Shown: in pieces, positions 25,841 through 34,064 of the stretch | Layout: every line of letters starts with the position of its first letter | Numbering within the stretch: the first letter of the stretch is position 1 | DNA from: a bacterium | Lineage (GTDB): Bacteria; Bdellovibrionota_C; UBA2361; SZUA-149; JAEUWB01 | Reading direction: 5' to 3' | DNA length: 64,000 bases | NCBI GenBank assembly: GCA_016786595.1 | Contig: JAEUWB010000053.1 | Coordinates: 1-64,000, forward strand | Translations under genes and position numbers: made by a program | Notes under the pieces: model-generated | The model's input: the letters and a program-made list of their open reading frames with translations, nothing else | Databases searched by the model: none | Told to the model about the DNA's origin: nothing

Positions 25841-28250
25841 GCATTAACCCCTTTTGTAATTCTTGCAACTCCTCGTTACTAATTGTTCCCGCATCTGAAG
25901 CAAAACGCATTTTAACTGAAATGCTTTTTTCGTCAGGTTCAAGAGGTTTCCCTTGATAGACGCTTAAAATTTCCATTCCACGAAGTAACCCCTGCGGTGT
26001 TGAGTTTTTCAGTAGTCTTTGCAGCTTCGAAAATTCTGCGTGCTCGTGCATAATCACCGACATTTCAAAGAATGACTCTGGGTAGCGATTGACTGGAGTA
26101 AAGAAATCACGCTCATCACGCAAAGCATAAAGTCGCCCTAGGTCAATTTCAGCGCAGACTACTTTCTGCCCCGCAAGCGTAATGGCCCCAGGAATAACTT
26201 GCGCAATCACTCCAAGGTCATCCGTACGGCCTTTGGTCGCTAACTTCAATAAACCCTTGCGATAAGGATGCATCCAGCGCTTTTCTTCAAATAAATCCTC
26301 ATGCTCAGCACTTTTCCACTCTGGCAGTATTTCCATTGTCTCAATCGTCACTTGCCTCACGATGCGATTAAGTATGCCGACTAAGGCATAAAAGAGTTTA
26401 TCGTCATCAGCAACCAGCCCCAACGATAGCATACGTCTTTCATTGCATGGTTGGGCAAGTGCTTCGGTATCATTCCAAGCTTCGAAAACTCGACCACACT
26501 CAAAGACCATAATTTCACGTGTATGACGTGCGTTAGTCTCCAGCGCAGTTAGTAAATTTGGTATCAGCGAAGACCGCATAAATCGCTCTTCAGCTGAGAT
26601 TGGATTCTGTAATTCAATCGCTGCTTGTAGATTATAACCACAGCGCCGTGAAAACTCTTCATTGACAAAAGAGTATGTAGATATTTCATTAAATCCAGCG
26701 CCGCGTAATAACTCACGCACACTATTCTCGAAACCCTTGAGCTCATCGTATCGTGGAGCTAATGCTGCAAAGAGCGGTGCGGCTTCTGGTATACGCTCAT
26801 AGCCATAAATACGTCCAACTTCTTCGACTAAATCATAAAGAATCCCTACGTCTTTAGTTGCTCTGTAGTATGGGACAGTAATTGTCTCTCGCTCAATCTT
26901 AAAGGAAAGTGCAGTTAAGATCTCAGCTATTTCTGGGTCGGAAATTTCTGCTCCGAGCAATTCACGAATTTTTACTGGAGCATAAGGGATGCTAACCACC
27001 TGCTGCTTAATTGGATAGACATCTAATAATTCACCGCGAACTTCAAATTTAACCCCGCACTGATTTAGCAACTCCAGATAGCGCACAGTTCCAAGCACGA
27101 CTGACTCAGCACTTTGGTCTTTTTCAAAACGATTTGAACTGTCTGTGCGAATTCCAGTATGCTTCATCGTGCGTCGCACACGCGTTGGGTTCCAATTTTC
27201 AGTCTCAAGTAGAACTCGCGTCGTTACATCAGAAATAGAGCTTAACGCACCGCCGAGTACTCCGCCAAGACACTGACAACCATTTTCATCGGCAACGACA
27301 ACTTCTTGAGGATTAAGTGCTCGAGTTTCTCCATCAAGACCGGCAAATTTCTCCCCTGGCTCGGCATTGCGAATCTGAAGCACTTTTCCCGAAAGTCGAT
27401 CTGCATCGTAAGTATGATTCGGTTGACCAAGATCAAACATTACATAGTTACTAAGATCAATTAATAAGCTCTTCGGATTAGCGCCAATACTAGTAAGTCT
27501 TCTGCGTAGCCATGCAGGGCTTTTGCGCGAGTCTAAGCCAGTAATCTCAATCGCGGTAAAACGTCGGCATTCCGTGTTGGCATCGATTTTGATTTGAAAA
27601 TCAGTCTTACCTTTCGCAAACTGAGCAATGTATTTTGTAACTAATTCCGGGCTAGTTGCAAATTGATCGTAATCAGACTTCAATGGGCGCTTTAAAATCG
27701 CGGAAAGTTCCCGCGCAAAGCCAAAATGACTCCAAAGATCTGGGCGATGCGTTAGTGACTTATTGTCAATTTCAATGATCGCATCAGAAGCACCGTAGAC
27801 CTCCCTCAGCTTTTGTCCGACTTTCAAATCAAGTTCTAAGATTCCTGCATGATCGCTGGAGATCCCAAGTTCCGCCTCAGAAGCAAGCATCCCAAAACTT
27901 GTCACTCCACGTAATTCACGCTGCTCTATTTTGATTTTACCATCTGTACTTTCAATCGTGGACCCAATTGGCAAGAAAGCAGTTGTTAAGCCACTGCGGC
28001 AATTTGGGGCTCCGCATACAACTTCATACTGAGTTTTACCATCAGTCACTGTTGCAATCTGCAGCTTATTAGCCTGTGGATGTGCTTTAGTAGCTAAGAT
28101 TTCGACGACAACAGCAGTGTCAAGGCCTAGACCGATCTCCTCAATTGAATCAACTTCTGCGACCTTGGTAGTCACAATTGTCTCAAATTCAGCATGGCTT
28201 AAATCGCTGATGTCAACAAAATCACAAAGCCAGGCTTTAGAAATTTTCAT
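25803..28250 (-). CDS. pheT: Phenylalanyl-tRNA synthetase beta subunit
   Basis: An 815-residue PheT of the long bacterial type. The EMAP/tRNA-binding domain is at about 40-150 (HPQANKLQIATVTDG; VVCGAPNCRSGL), followed by the B3/B4 editing domain (RTDSSNRFEKDQS), B5 (VPYYRATKDVGILYDLVEEVGRIYGYE), the catalytic-like core, and the C-terminal ferredoxin-like FDX-ACB domain (FFTPVNRYPESFFEMSVI). With PheS it forms the alpha2beta2 enzyme. It starts 6 bases after pheS. Confidence 0.97.
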   Translation of the reverse strand: MKISKAWLCDFVDISDLSHAEFETIVTTKVAEVDSIEEIGLGLDTAVVVEILATKAHPQANKLQIATVTDGKTQYEVVCGAPNCRSGLTTAFLPIGSTIESTDGKIKIEQRELRGVTSFGMLASEAELGISSDHAGILELDLKVGQKLREVYGASDAIIEIDNKSLTHRPDLWSHFGFARELSAILKRPLKSDYDQFATSPELVTKYIAQFAKGKTDFQIKIDANTECRRFTAIEITGLDSRKSPAWLRRRLTSIGANPKSLLIDLSNYVMFDLGQPNHTYDADRLSGKVLQIRNAEPGEKFAGLDGETRALNPQEVVVADENGCQCLGGVLGGALSSISDVTTRVLLETENWNPTRVRRTMKHTGIRTDSSNRFEKDQSAESVVLGTVRYLELLNQCGVKFEVRGELLDVYPIKQQVVSIPYAPVKIRELLGAEISDPEIAEILTALSFKIERETITVPYYRATKDVGILYDLVEEVGRIYGYERIPEAAPLFAALAPRYDELKGFENSVRELLRGAGFNEISTYSFVNEEFSRRCGYNLQAAIELQNPISAEERFMRSSLIPNLLTALETNARHTREIMVFECGRVFEAWNDTEALAQPCNERRMLSLGLVADDDKLFYALVGILNRIVRQVTIETMEILPEWKSAEHEDLFEEKRWMHPYRKGLLKLATKGRTDDLGVIAQVIPGAITLAGQKVVCAEIDLGRLYALRDERDFFTPVNRYPESFFEMSVIMHEHAEFSKLQRLLKNSTPQGLLRGMEILSVYQGKPLEPDEKSISVKMRFASDAGTISNEELQELQKGLMHAVTANGYRLRQ

Positions 28251-28256
28251 TAATAC

Positions 28257-29282
28257 CTATACAATGCTGGAGAACTGCTTAAGAAATCTTAAATCCGCAC
28301 CTTGTAAATAGCGGATGTCATCAATTTTATATTTACTCATCACTAAGCGACTTAGCCCTAAGCCAAAGGCAAAGCCCGACCACTCTCGTGGATCGATTTT
28401 GCCATATTCCAAAACGCGCGGATGAATTAGTCCACAAGGTAGTAATTCCAACCAACGGTCTTTAAACCAAATATCAAGCTCGAATCCAGGCTCAACGAAA
28501 GGGAAATAGCCAGGTCGCAGACGAATTTTCTGCTCGCTGCCAAAAATCTCACGCAACAGGGTCTTCATGAAGTAAATCAAATTTCCAACGGTTACATGTC
28601 GATCAATTAACATTCCTTCCATTTGATAGAAGGTATGTTCATGCGAGCTATCAATACGCTCATAACGAAAAACACGTCCCGGCGCGACAATCCTCAGCGG
28701 CGCGCCCATTTCCAGCATTGAACGCACTTGCATTGGTGAAGTATGTGTGCGCAGTAAATGACGTGTTGTTGTCCAAAAAGTATCTTGCATGTCCCGCGCC
28801 GGATGGGTTTCAGGCACGTTCAATGCTTCAAAATTATAAAATTCACTCTCCACCTCCGGGCCATCAACTACAGTAAATCCCAGGCCGGTAAAGATGCGCT
28901 CCAGATCGCGTTGCACACGAGTTAATGGGTGTAGTGATCCAATTTGCGAGATCGGTAATGCTTGATTTAATGGCAAAGTGACATCTAAATACTCACTACT
29001 GAGCTTAGATCTAACTTCTGCTTCTGATATTTCTTTAAGACGCCTTTCTAGAACAGACTCTAACTCTACTCGCACTTCGTTAACGAGCTTGCCAAAGTCC
29101 TTACGCTCAGTCTCAGGTATATCTTTAAGTGCTTTTAATGCTTGGGTGATTCTGCCGGTCTTACCAAATAAAGCTTGCTTAATCGATCCCAGCTCTTCGG
29201 TCGACGCGACTTCATGAATCGACGCGATGTAAGTCTTTTTGGCAGCTACTAATTCTTGCGTAAGCGTTGCTGAATTCGACAC
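28257..29282 (-). CDS. pheS: Phenylalanyl-tRNA synthetase alpha subunit
   Basis: A 341-residue class II synthetase subunit. An N-terminal coiled-coil arm covers about 1-85. The catalytic domain has GFTVVDGPEVESEFYNFEAL (motif 1), DTFWTTTRHLLRTHTSPMQVR (motif 2), the phenylalanine-pocket region RPGYFPFVEPGFE, and motif 3 GFAFGLGLSRLVM. It lies between rplT and pheT in one operon, which in many bacteria also contains infC. Confidence 0.97.
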   Translation of the reverse strand: MSNSATLTQELVAAKKTYIASIHEVASTEELGSIKQALFGKTGRITQALKALKDIPETERKDFGKLVNEVRVELESVLERRLKEISEAEVRSKLSSEYLDVTLPLNQALPISQIGSLHPLTRVQRDLERIFTGLGFTVVDGPEVESEFYNFEALNVPETHPARDMQDTFWTTTRHLLRTHTSPMQVRSMLEMGAPLRIVAPGRVFRYERIDSSHEHTFYQMEGMLIDRHVTVGNLIYFMKTLLREIFGSEQKIRLRPGYFPFVEPGFELDIWFKDRWLELLPCGLIHPRVLEYGKIDPREWSGFAFGLGLSRLVMSKYKIDDIRYLQGADLRFLKQFSSIV

Positions 29283-29315
29283 CTTGCACCTGAACGAGTT
29301 GTAAATGCCTGCTAC

Positions 29316-29666
29316 TTACGACGCTGCGCCTTGGGCAACCTTTACAACTTCTTGAAACGCAAGCGGCTCTTCTACAGCAAGAGCAGCTAAAACTTTACGA
29401 TCAAGCTCAACACCAGCTACTTTCAAGCCGTTAATGAACTTAGAATATGACATCGCTTCACCTAGTGCTGCATTGATGCGAGTAATCCAAAGTGAACGGA
29501 AATTGCGTTTATTCGTCTTACGATCGCGATATCGGTACGTTAGCGACTTTTCAGCGCGTTGTGTTGCTTGACGAATTGTATTTTTCGAACGTCCACGAAA
29601 ACCTTTTGCGATTTTCAATACGCGATTACGACGTCGACGTGCTTTTACTCCACGTTTTACTCTCAT
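29316..29666 (-). CDS. rplT: 50S ribosomal protein L20
   Basis: A 116-residue L20, with the highly basic N-terminal arm [16 protein letters not shown] and the conserved globular [20 protein letters not shown]. It binds 23S rRNA early in assembly and in many bacteria represses its own operon. It follows rpmI by 35 bases with an AGGGAG-type binding site. Confidence 0.98.
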   Translation of the reverse strand: MRVKRGVKARRRRNRVLKIAKGFRGRSKNTIRQATQRAEKSLTYRYRDRKTNKRNFRSLWITRINAALGEAMSYSKFINGLKVAGVELDRKVLAALAVEEPLAFQEVVKVAQGAAS

Positions 29667-29701
29667 AAAAACTCCCTCTAATCTTCAAATATCTTTAGCG
29701 C

Positions 29702-29902
29702 TTAATTGCCGTACGGTAATAGGCGGTTTGCATCCTTGCGATTCGCACTGCTGACTTCGGTAGTCTGCCTTAAATTGCGTTTACGCTTACGATTCTTGTT
29801 CGTGAGAATGTGACGCTTACCAGCCTTGGCACGCTTTACTTTTCCACTTCCAGTGGTCCAGAGACGCTTTGCCGCGCCTCGGTGTGTTTTCATCTTTGGC
29901 AT
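29702..29902 (-). CDS. rpmI: 50S ribosomal protein L35
   Basis: A 66-residue L35: [20 protein letters not shown] and the [13 protein letters not shown] basic stretch are diagnostic. It heads rpmI-rplT-pheS-pheT-rimI. infC, which usually precedes rpmI, is absent; a long repeat-bearing spacer lies upstream instead. Confidence 0.98.
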   Translation of the reverse strand: MPKMKTHRGAAKRLWTTGSGKVKRAKAGKRHILTNKNRKRKRNLRQTTEVSSANRKDANRLLPYGN

Positions 29903-30081
29903 AAAAAATCCTGATTATTCAAAAGAGCGCGCAATATAGGGAAAAATGGCTGTTATGTAAAGTGGTTAGGTTATCTAAAGATTGCCTAGCAAAATTCCTA
30001 GATTTTTCCATAATTGAGCCTAAAAAGTAGGCGATTTTATTAAGAAAGCGTTGGGCCCTGGGCTTTTGACTGTCTTAATGA

Positions 30082-30143
30082 TTGGGGATCTTTCGACTCG
30101 TTGAATGCTCACTATATTCGCATTCAATTCGCTCAAGATGATG
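30082..30143 (+). repeat. Dispersed palindromic repeat, copy 1
   Basis: A member of a family with ends GGGGATCTTTCGACTC and CGCTCAAGATGA and a variable inner stem. Here the stem is TTGAATGC...GCATTCAA. Related copies lie at 34223-34283 (reversed), 34331-34396 and 37467-37528. It resembles intergenic REP-type hairpins. Confidence 0.8.
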
Positions 30144-30453
30144 AAATGGACCTTTTCTTTCCCTTTACTCTACACTCCGAGTGCTCTTACTGAAACTTTT
30201 TCTCGGTCGTACTCAGCCGAACTAACCTTAGTGATTAACTGAACGAAATGAAACCGGCCTGCGTAGGCCCTCGAAAAACTTCCATCAAGCGTTCGATCGA
30301 ACTACTCTCGGCCTGAGCCCTCGGCGTGAGCTCGGTCGAACGCTCGAGTCAAAGGCACGCCGAGGTCCCACTCTACGCTCTATTGAAAATACTCGAACCC
30401 CAAATAATTATAGAAAAACAGCTAGTTGAAATTAATACCTTGAGTGGCTGAGA

Positions 30454-30572
30454 CCCTGGGTGGGGAGAGGTTTGAAGAAAGTAAAGCGCAGCCCGAGTCG
30501 TAATTGCTGGTGGTTTGCAGACCAAGTTTGGCCAAGGGCGAGCCATTTCTGAAAATCTCTCCCCACCCAGGG
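30454..30572. repeat. 119-bp inverted-repeat structure
   Basis: Perfect 15-bp arms CCCTGGGTGGGGAGA (30454-30468) and their complement (30558-30572) flank about 90 bases. The arms extend inward imperfectly (GGTTTGAAGAA against the complement of TTCTGAAAA). The structure could be a hairpin RNA, a terminator-like barrier or a short non-autonomous transposon. No coding capacity is seen inside. Confidence 0.75.
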
Positions 30573-30734
30573 CCGATAAGCATAATCATTGAAAGGTCCA
30601 TACATGACAACAATAAACCATACCTTAGTCTGCTACCGCCCATCACTCCGCATCCCGTCCACGCCGTTTCACCAAGAAATTCTCCTAATTCTAGACTTCA
30701 ACCTGAGCCGCTGCTAATATCCGCGCACCTATGG

Positions 30735-30809
30735 AGGCGTGTAGCTCAGTGGGAGAGCATCTGCTTGACGTGCAGAGGGTCGGCGGTTCAATCCCGTCCA
30801 CGCCTACCA
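30735..30809 (+). tRNA. tRNA-Val (GAC), CCA encoded
   Basis: Acceptor AGGCGTG/CACGCCT, D-arm GCTC/GAGC, anticodon stem TCTGC/GCAGA with loop TTGACGT (anticodon GAC), T-arm GGCGG/CCGTC with TTCAATC, discriminator A and a genomic CCA at 30807-30809. The nucleoside-phosphorylase-like reading frame begins in its 3' end. One copy of the last 14 paired nucleotides lies about 140 bp upstream. Confidence 0.95.
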
Positions 30810-31534
30810 TTGCCATTTTAACTCCAGGTTTTCTGATCCGCGATATCTTTTTAAATCAACTCAAAAGCCGCTCCATTACAATCAACTCAAGCAAACGCTT
30901 ACTTTCCGCAACCAATTATTACGCCACAGCTGACAACAAATTATTAGTTACTGGCCCCTTCATGGGCGCCCCCTTTGCTGTTGCCATTTTAGAGGAATTA
31001 GTTAAGCGCGGCATACGAGAATTTATTTTAGTCAGCATTGCTGGTGGCTTGGGAGATTCATTTCAAGTCGGAGATTACATATTGCCAACTACTGCGATCA
31101 GCGACGAAGGGACGAGCGCAAACTATCTACAAGATACTGGCTCAACTTCGCATGCAATGCCTGCGCAACCCTCTCAAAATATCCTTAATCAGTTTATTTT
31201 ATCAGCAAAGATTGAGCCCAACAGTGCATTCGGCATACACCGCACAACAATCGCCAGCACAGATGCGCCATATCGAGAAATCCCAGAAAAAATTTACAAT
31301 TTAATGCGCCGTGGCGCACGCACAATTGACATGGAATATTCGGCACTTCTGTCTGCAGCAAATTTTCACAAGGTAAGCCTGCAGGCTGTTTTTGCCGTGT
31401 CTGACGTCGCCGCAGAAAGTGGATTCGCATCGCGCAAGCTTAAGCAGGCGCTAACACAGATTTCCTCTGCAGTTATTGATTTTTGCCGAGATTCAGTTTT
31501 CGAGAACGAAAATACTCCGCTCCACCGACCATAA
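30809..31534 (+). CDS. Nucleoside-phosphorylase-family protein, start unclear
   Basis: The product resembles the PNP/UDP phosphorylase family: TIAILTPGFLIRDI (nucleotide-binding start), FMGAPFAVAILEELVKRGI, FILVSIAGGLGDSFQVGDYI and TIDMEYSALLSAANF (the ribose-binding EMES-like motif, here DMEY). About 240 residues. The conserved N-terminus begins exactly where tRNA-Val ends, and no ATG, GTG or TTG lies outside the tRNA before residue 52 of this frame. The first frame-consistent rare start is ATT at 30809; the first ATG, at 30962, would remove conserved sequence. The end overlaps the convergent flippase-like gene by 62 bases. Confidence 0.65.
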   Translation: MAILTPGFLIRDIFLNQLKSRSITINSSKRLLSATNYYATADNKLLVTGPFMGAPFAVAILEELVKRGIREFILVSIAGGLGDSFQVGDYILPTTAISDEGTSANYLQDTGSTSHAMPAQPSQNILNQFILSAKIEPNSAFGIHRTTIASTDAPYREIPEKIYNLMRRGARTIDMEYSALLSAANFHKVSLQAVFAVSDVAAESGFASRKLKQALTQISSAVIDFCRDSVFENENTPLHRP

Positions 31535-32447
31535 CTAATACGCAAAGCTCAAGCACATGCGTAAGTATTGCAAAACCTAAAGCAATTTCACGATTGTAAC
31601 CATAAATCCCGGATACTGCAGCGACGCTACCGGCTTGATAGGTGCCCACAAACCCTGGGGCAGCAGGAACTGCCACGGCAATTCCAATCATTGAGCTCAA
31701 TGCAAATCCCGTCCCAAGCGGCGCCTGAGCATCGAATGCAGAAAATCCAAAGTAATACTTAATGCTGTATAAAACCCAAATCACGAGCGACAACAGTATT
31801 GCAGCAATTAACGCCCGCAATGACCCCACTCCGCCTAAGCCTTGTAAAAAATCCTCGACTAACTTTAGTAATTTAGACCTCAATCCGAGTGGTGCAAATT
31901 TGAGCACAGTCTGCGCTGATTTAAGAATTAAATTAGCCTTGAAATATCCAAGCAGCACAAAAAGACCGGCGCAACTAACAAGCACAACTAATACCTGGAC
32001 GCCTCGCTCTGCTAACTCTGGAAGATTCGCTCTACCACCCAAGGCAATGCTAAAAACTACAAGTAGCGCCAAAATATCAAAGATTCGCTCCGTTACACTT
32101 GAAGCAAGAGCACCTGTAAAACTAATTCTTCCAGTCTTCTGCAGAAGTGCTGGACGCACAAACTCACCGGCGCGAAAGGGCAACATTACACTCGCTAGAA
32201 TACCAACGGCATTGGCTGCATGTAGTGTTGAAAATGATAAATCGGATTTCGGCAGTAGATATTTTAAGCGCAATGCCCGCAGGGGAAATGCCAGAGCGCC
32301 ACAAATCACAAATGGGATCAGCCGTGGATATGATACTGTTCCTATAACTTGCCAGAACTTTTCCCACTCGACATTCCAAAATAAAGCAACAATTAGAACG
32401 CAGCTAACTATTAGACTGACTGCAAATGTAAGATGTTTTTTACTCAT
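31473..32447 (-). CDS. Lysylphosphatidylglycerol synthase TM-region-like membrane protein
   Basis: A 324-residue multi-pass protein of the UPF0104/LPG_synthase_TM (flippase-like) family. It shows about eight helices, the family's FPLRALRLKYLL-type motif after helix two, VMLPFRAGEFVRPALL in the middle, and SVTERIFDILALL. Relatives act in lipid or polyprenyl-linked glycan export, but this one's substrate is unknown. I chose the ATG at 32447, with TTAGGT just upstream, over the earlier in-frame starts. The 3' end overlaps the phosphorylase-like gene tail to tail. Confidence 0.85.
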   Translation of the reverse strand: MSKKHLTFAVSLIVSCVLIVALFWNVEWEKFWQVIGTVSYPRLIPFVICGALAFPLRALRLKYLLPKSDLSFSTLHAANAVGILASVMLPFRAGEFVRPALLQKTGRISFTGALASSVTERIFDILALLVVFSIALGGRANLPELAERGVQVLVVLVSCAGLFVLLGYFKANLILKSAQTVLKFAPLGLRSKLLKLVEDFLQGLGGVGSLRALIAAILLSLVIWVLYSIKYYFGFSAFDAQAPLGTGFALSSMIGIAVAVPAAPGFVGTYQAGSVAAVSGIYGYNREIALGFAILTHVLELCVLVMVGGAEYFRSRKLNLGKNQ

Positions 32448-32630
32448 TTGACCTAATCGCATACAATTACAACGACTTAACTCTATATAAGCCACGTGTA
32501 TACATATTGCATCAATTTTTCACGCAAGTTCTTGCTTCATCTAACCGATAGTTATACTAGAAGCACACGAATTGAGCTTAAGAAAGCCAATTCTGATATC
32601 GCTCATGCAGAACAAGGAGCCTGGTATTAT

Positions 32631-32990
32631 ATGTTTGGACTCACGTTGTTTATGATCCGCACAATAATTCATTGGGGATTCTATGCCTTGACTGCAGTCG
32701 CAGTGCTACATGCGGCTGAACATAGATTTCTTGAAATTAAACACCCCTTGCTGAAAACTGCTTGTGACTATGTACCAGTTATTGCCAATCAAATCCATTC
32801 GCAGGCAATGAATTATGCGCCAACAGTTGGACAAACAACGCTTGCGCTTTACGACAAAATTAAAAATCCAAAAATTGCATACCCAGAGCTAGAAAAGCTT
32901 GAGGCCGCAATCAGCGCAGAATATGTTTACAAACAATATCTTGCCGCGCAAAAGCAGGACAAGCAAAGTCCAGGCATAGTTAAGTTTTAA
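32631..32990 (+). CDS. Hypothetical protein with one membrane segment
   Basis: A 119-residue protein starting at an ATG with AAGGAG 11 bases before. An N-terminal hydrophobic segment (about 2-24) is followed by a helical soluble domain with QIHSQAMNYAPTVGQTTLALYDKIK. The open frame extends to 32496, but the upstream part lacks a binding site and overlaps the promoter region of the flippase-like gene. No family is recognised; an inner-membrane-anchored periplasmic or cytoplasmic helical protein is likely. Confidence 0.6.
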   Translation: MFGLTLFMIRTIIHWGFYALTAVAVLHAAEHRFLEIKHPLLKTACDYVPVIANQIHSQAMNYAPTVGQTTLALYDKIKNPKIAYPELEKLEAAISAEYVYKQYLAAQKQDKQSPGIVKF

Positions 32991-33020
32991 ATTTGATTCC
33001 TTGCAGCGAAGCGTCGCGTA

Positions 33021-33512
33021 CTAAACAGGCAAAAACAACAACCAAGCCTCAGGCAAACGGTGATTAAGCTTAAAGCTGATTAGCGGCAACCACTCTGGTT
33101 GCACTGGTCTTCGCGCCAACATCATATGCGCTTCCTGCGGGGTGCGACTTCCCTTTTTTCGATTGCAATCTGCACATGCTGAGACAATATTTGACCAATT
33201 GGTCGATCCGCCTTGTGAACGAGGAACTACATGGTCCAATGTGGCAGAACGGTAATTCAAAGTGCTGTGACAATATTGGCAGCGAAAATTATCACGCGCC
33301 AAGATATTCATTTTCGTAAGAGGTGGTCGCCGGCGACTTAAGGTCACATATTTTAGCAATCTAATCACAGCGGGCATTTTAATCGATAACGACACCGCAT
33401 GAATTTTGCGGTCATATTCTTCAACTACTTCAGCTTTTCCAAGAAAACTAAGCGTCAGGGCACGCTGCCAATGAATAACCTTAAGCGGTTCATAACTAGA
33501 ATTGAGTAGCAG
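33021..33512 (-). CDS. HNH endonuclease, non-ATG start
   Basis: HNH-family nuclease with a treble-clef: CQYCHSTL (first zinc pair), LDHVVPRSQGG (catalytic DH), NIVSACADCNRKKG (second pair and N). A GTG at 33395 gives only 124 residues, but the frame continues upstream with SSYEPLKVIHWQRALTLSFL and GKAEVVEEYDRKIHAV, the conserved N-terminal part of this family (recalled as LNASYEPL...WQRAL). The gene therefore begins near 33512-33545, where no ATG/GTG/TTG exists; CTG at 33512 or ATT at 33545 are candidates behind a GGGAAGGGGGAAAG purine tract. Role unknown; relatives are common stand-alone bacterial genes. Confidence 0.8.
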   Translation of the reverse strand: MLLNSSYEPLKVIHWQRALTLSFLGKAEVVEEYDRKIHAVSLSIKMPAVIRLLKYVTLSRRRPPLTKMNILARDNFRCQYCHSTLNYRSATLDHVVPRSQGGSTNWSNIVSACADCNRKKGSRTPQEAHMMLARRPVQPEWLPLISFKLNHRLPEAWLLFLPV

Positions 33513-33630
33513 AGTTAACTCGAAGTTCTTTCCCCCTTCCCTAATAGCTACATTTTACCTCAGATCACCCAGTATTTGACAAGGAAATTTTACACTTTCG
33601 GGCGTAAAATCCTGGAAATCTTGAAAAAAG

Positions 33631-33659
33631 TTGACATTGGGACCTTTAAAACATAATTT
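33631..33659 (+). promoter_or_regulatory. Near-consensus sigma-70 promoter for tRNA-Ile/tRNA-Ala
   Basis: A perfect -35 TTGACA at 33631-33636, a 17-base spacer and a -10 TAATTT at 33654-33659 stand 48 bases before tRNA-Ile. The predicted transcript would start near 33666 and run through tRNA-Ile and probably tRNA-Ala. This is the strongest promoter I can see in the window. Confidence 0.75.
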
Positions 33660-33706
33660 TCCACGTCCCAAATCAATGTGTTGCTATCAGAGTTTTCACA
33701 CTGTTT

Positions 33707-33783
33707 GGGCCTGTAGCTCAGTTGGTTAGAGTGCACGCCTGATAAGCGTGAGGTCGGAAGTTCAAGTCTTCCCAGGCCCACCA
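33707..33783 (+). tRNA. tRNA-Ile (GAT), CCA encoded
   Basis: Acceptor GGGCCTG/CAGGCCC, D-arm GCTC/GAGT, anticodon stem CACGC/GCGTG with loop CTGATAA (anticodon GAT), T-arm GGAAG/CTTCC with TTCAAGT, discriminator A and genomic CCA at 33781-33783. Followed 119 bases later by tRNA-Ala(TGC), the pair usually found between 16S and 23S rRNA; no rRNA is present here. Confidence 0.96.
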
Positions 33784-33902
33784 TTTGACTCGTTAAATAT
33801 TGGCTCGCTTGTCGCGAGCCAATAAAGCCAGTCGAATGTCATGAGTAACTCTAGCTTGCTAGAGTTTGCTGAAAGACATAGATAGCATTGGTTTCCAATT
33901 AT

Positions 33903-33975
33903 GGGGTCATAGCTCAGCTGGGAGAGCGCCTGCCTTGCACGCAGGAGGTCGTCGGTTCGATCCCGACTGGCTCCA
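33903..33975 (+). tRNA. tRNA-Ala (TGC)
   Basis: Acceptor GGGGTCA/TGGCTCC (with G-T pairs), D-arm GCTC/GAGC, anticodon stem CCTGC/GCAGG with loop CTTGCAC (anticodon TGC), T-arm GTCGG/CCGAC with TTCGATC, discriminator A. CCA is not encoded. Pieces of its T-arm and acceptor recur in the repeat region immediately downstream. Confidence 0.96.
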
Positions 33976-34010
33976 TTCATCTTATAAATTCCCACTTACT
34001 TTTCCAGCCA

Positions 34011-34064
34011 GTCGGGATCGAACCCGTCACGCCCCGGGGCGTGACTAACGATGCTGTGATCCCG
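34011..34064. repeat. 54-nt structured repeat, copy 1
   Basis: Starts with GTCGGGATCGAACC, the exact complement of the tRNA-Ala T-arm. It continues into the perfect 20-nt palindrome GTCACGCCCCGGGGCGTGAC (34026-34045) and closes with GATCCCG, which can pair with CGGGATC at 34013-34019. Copy 2 at 34165-34218 differs at two positions only. Confidence 0.85.

Larger units (their letters stand above)
29903..30734. other. Repeat-rich 0.8-kb intergenic region
   Basis: No gene is supported. The spacer should hold the rpmI operon promoter at its left end. It contains a dispersed palindromic repeat (30082-30143), a smaller inverted repeat CCTCGGCGTG at 30319-30328 against 30356-30365, a long hairpin-forming inverted repeat (30454-30572), and a 14-nt copy of the tRNA-Val 3' end (30652-30665). 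ORFs across it are chance translations. Confidence 0.7.

Noticed and set aside
30504-30821. 105-residue ORF across the long inverted repeat and tRNA-Val
   Set aside because: Its last third is a translation of the tRNA gene; the rest is repeat sequence.
31762-32451. 229-residue plus-strand ORF opposite the flippase-like gene
   Set aside because: Antisense shadow; the minus-strand frame has the membrane-protein pattern and an SD.
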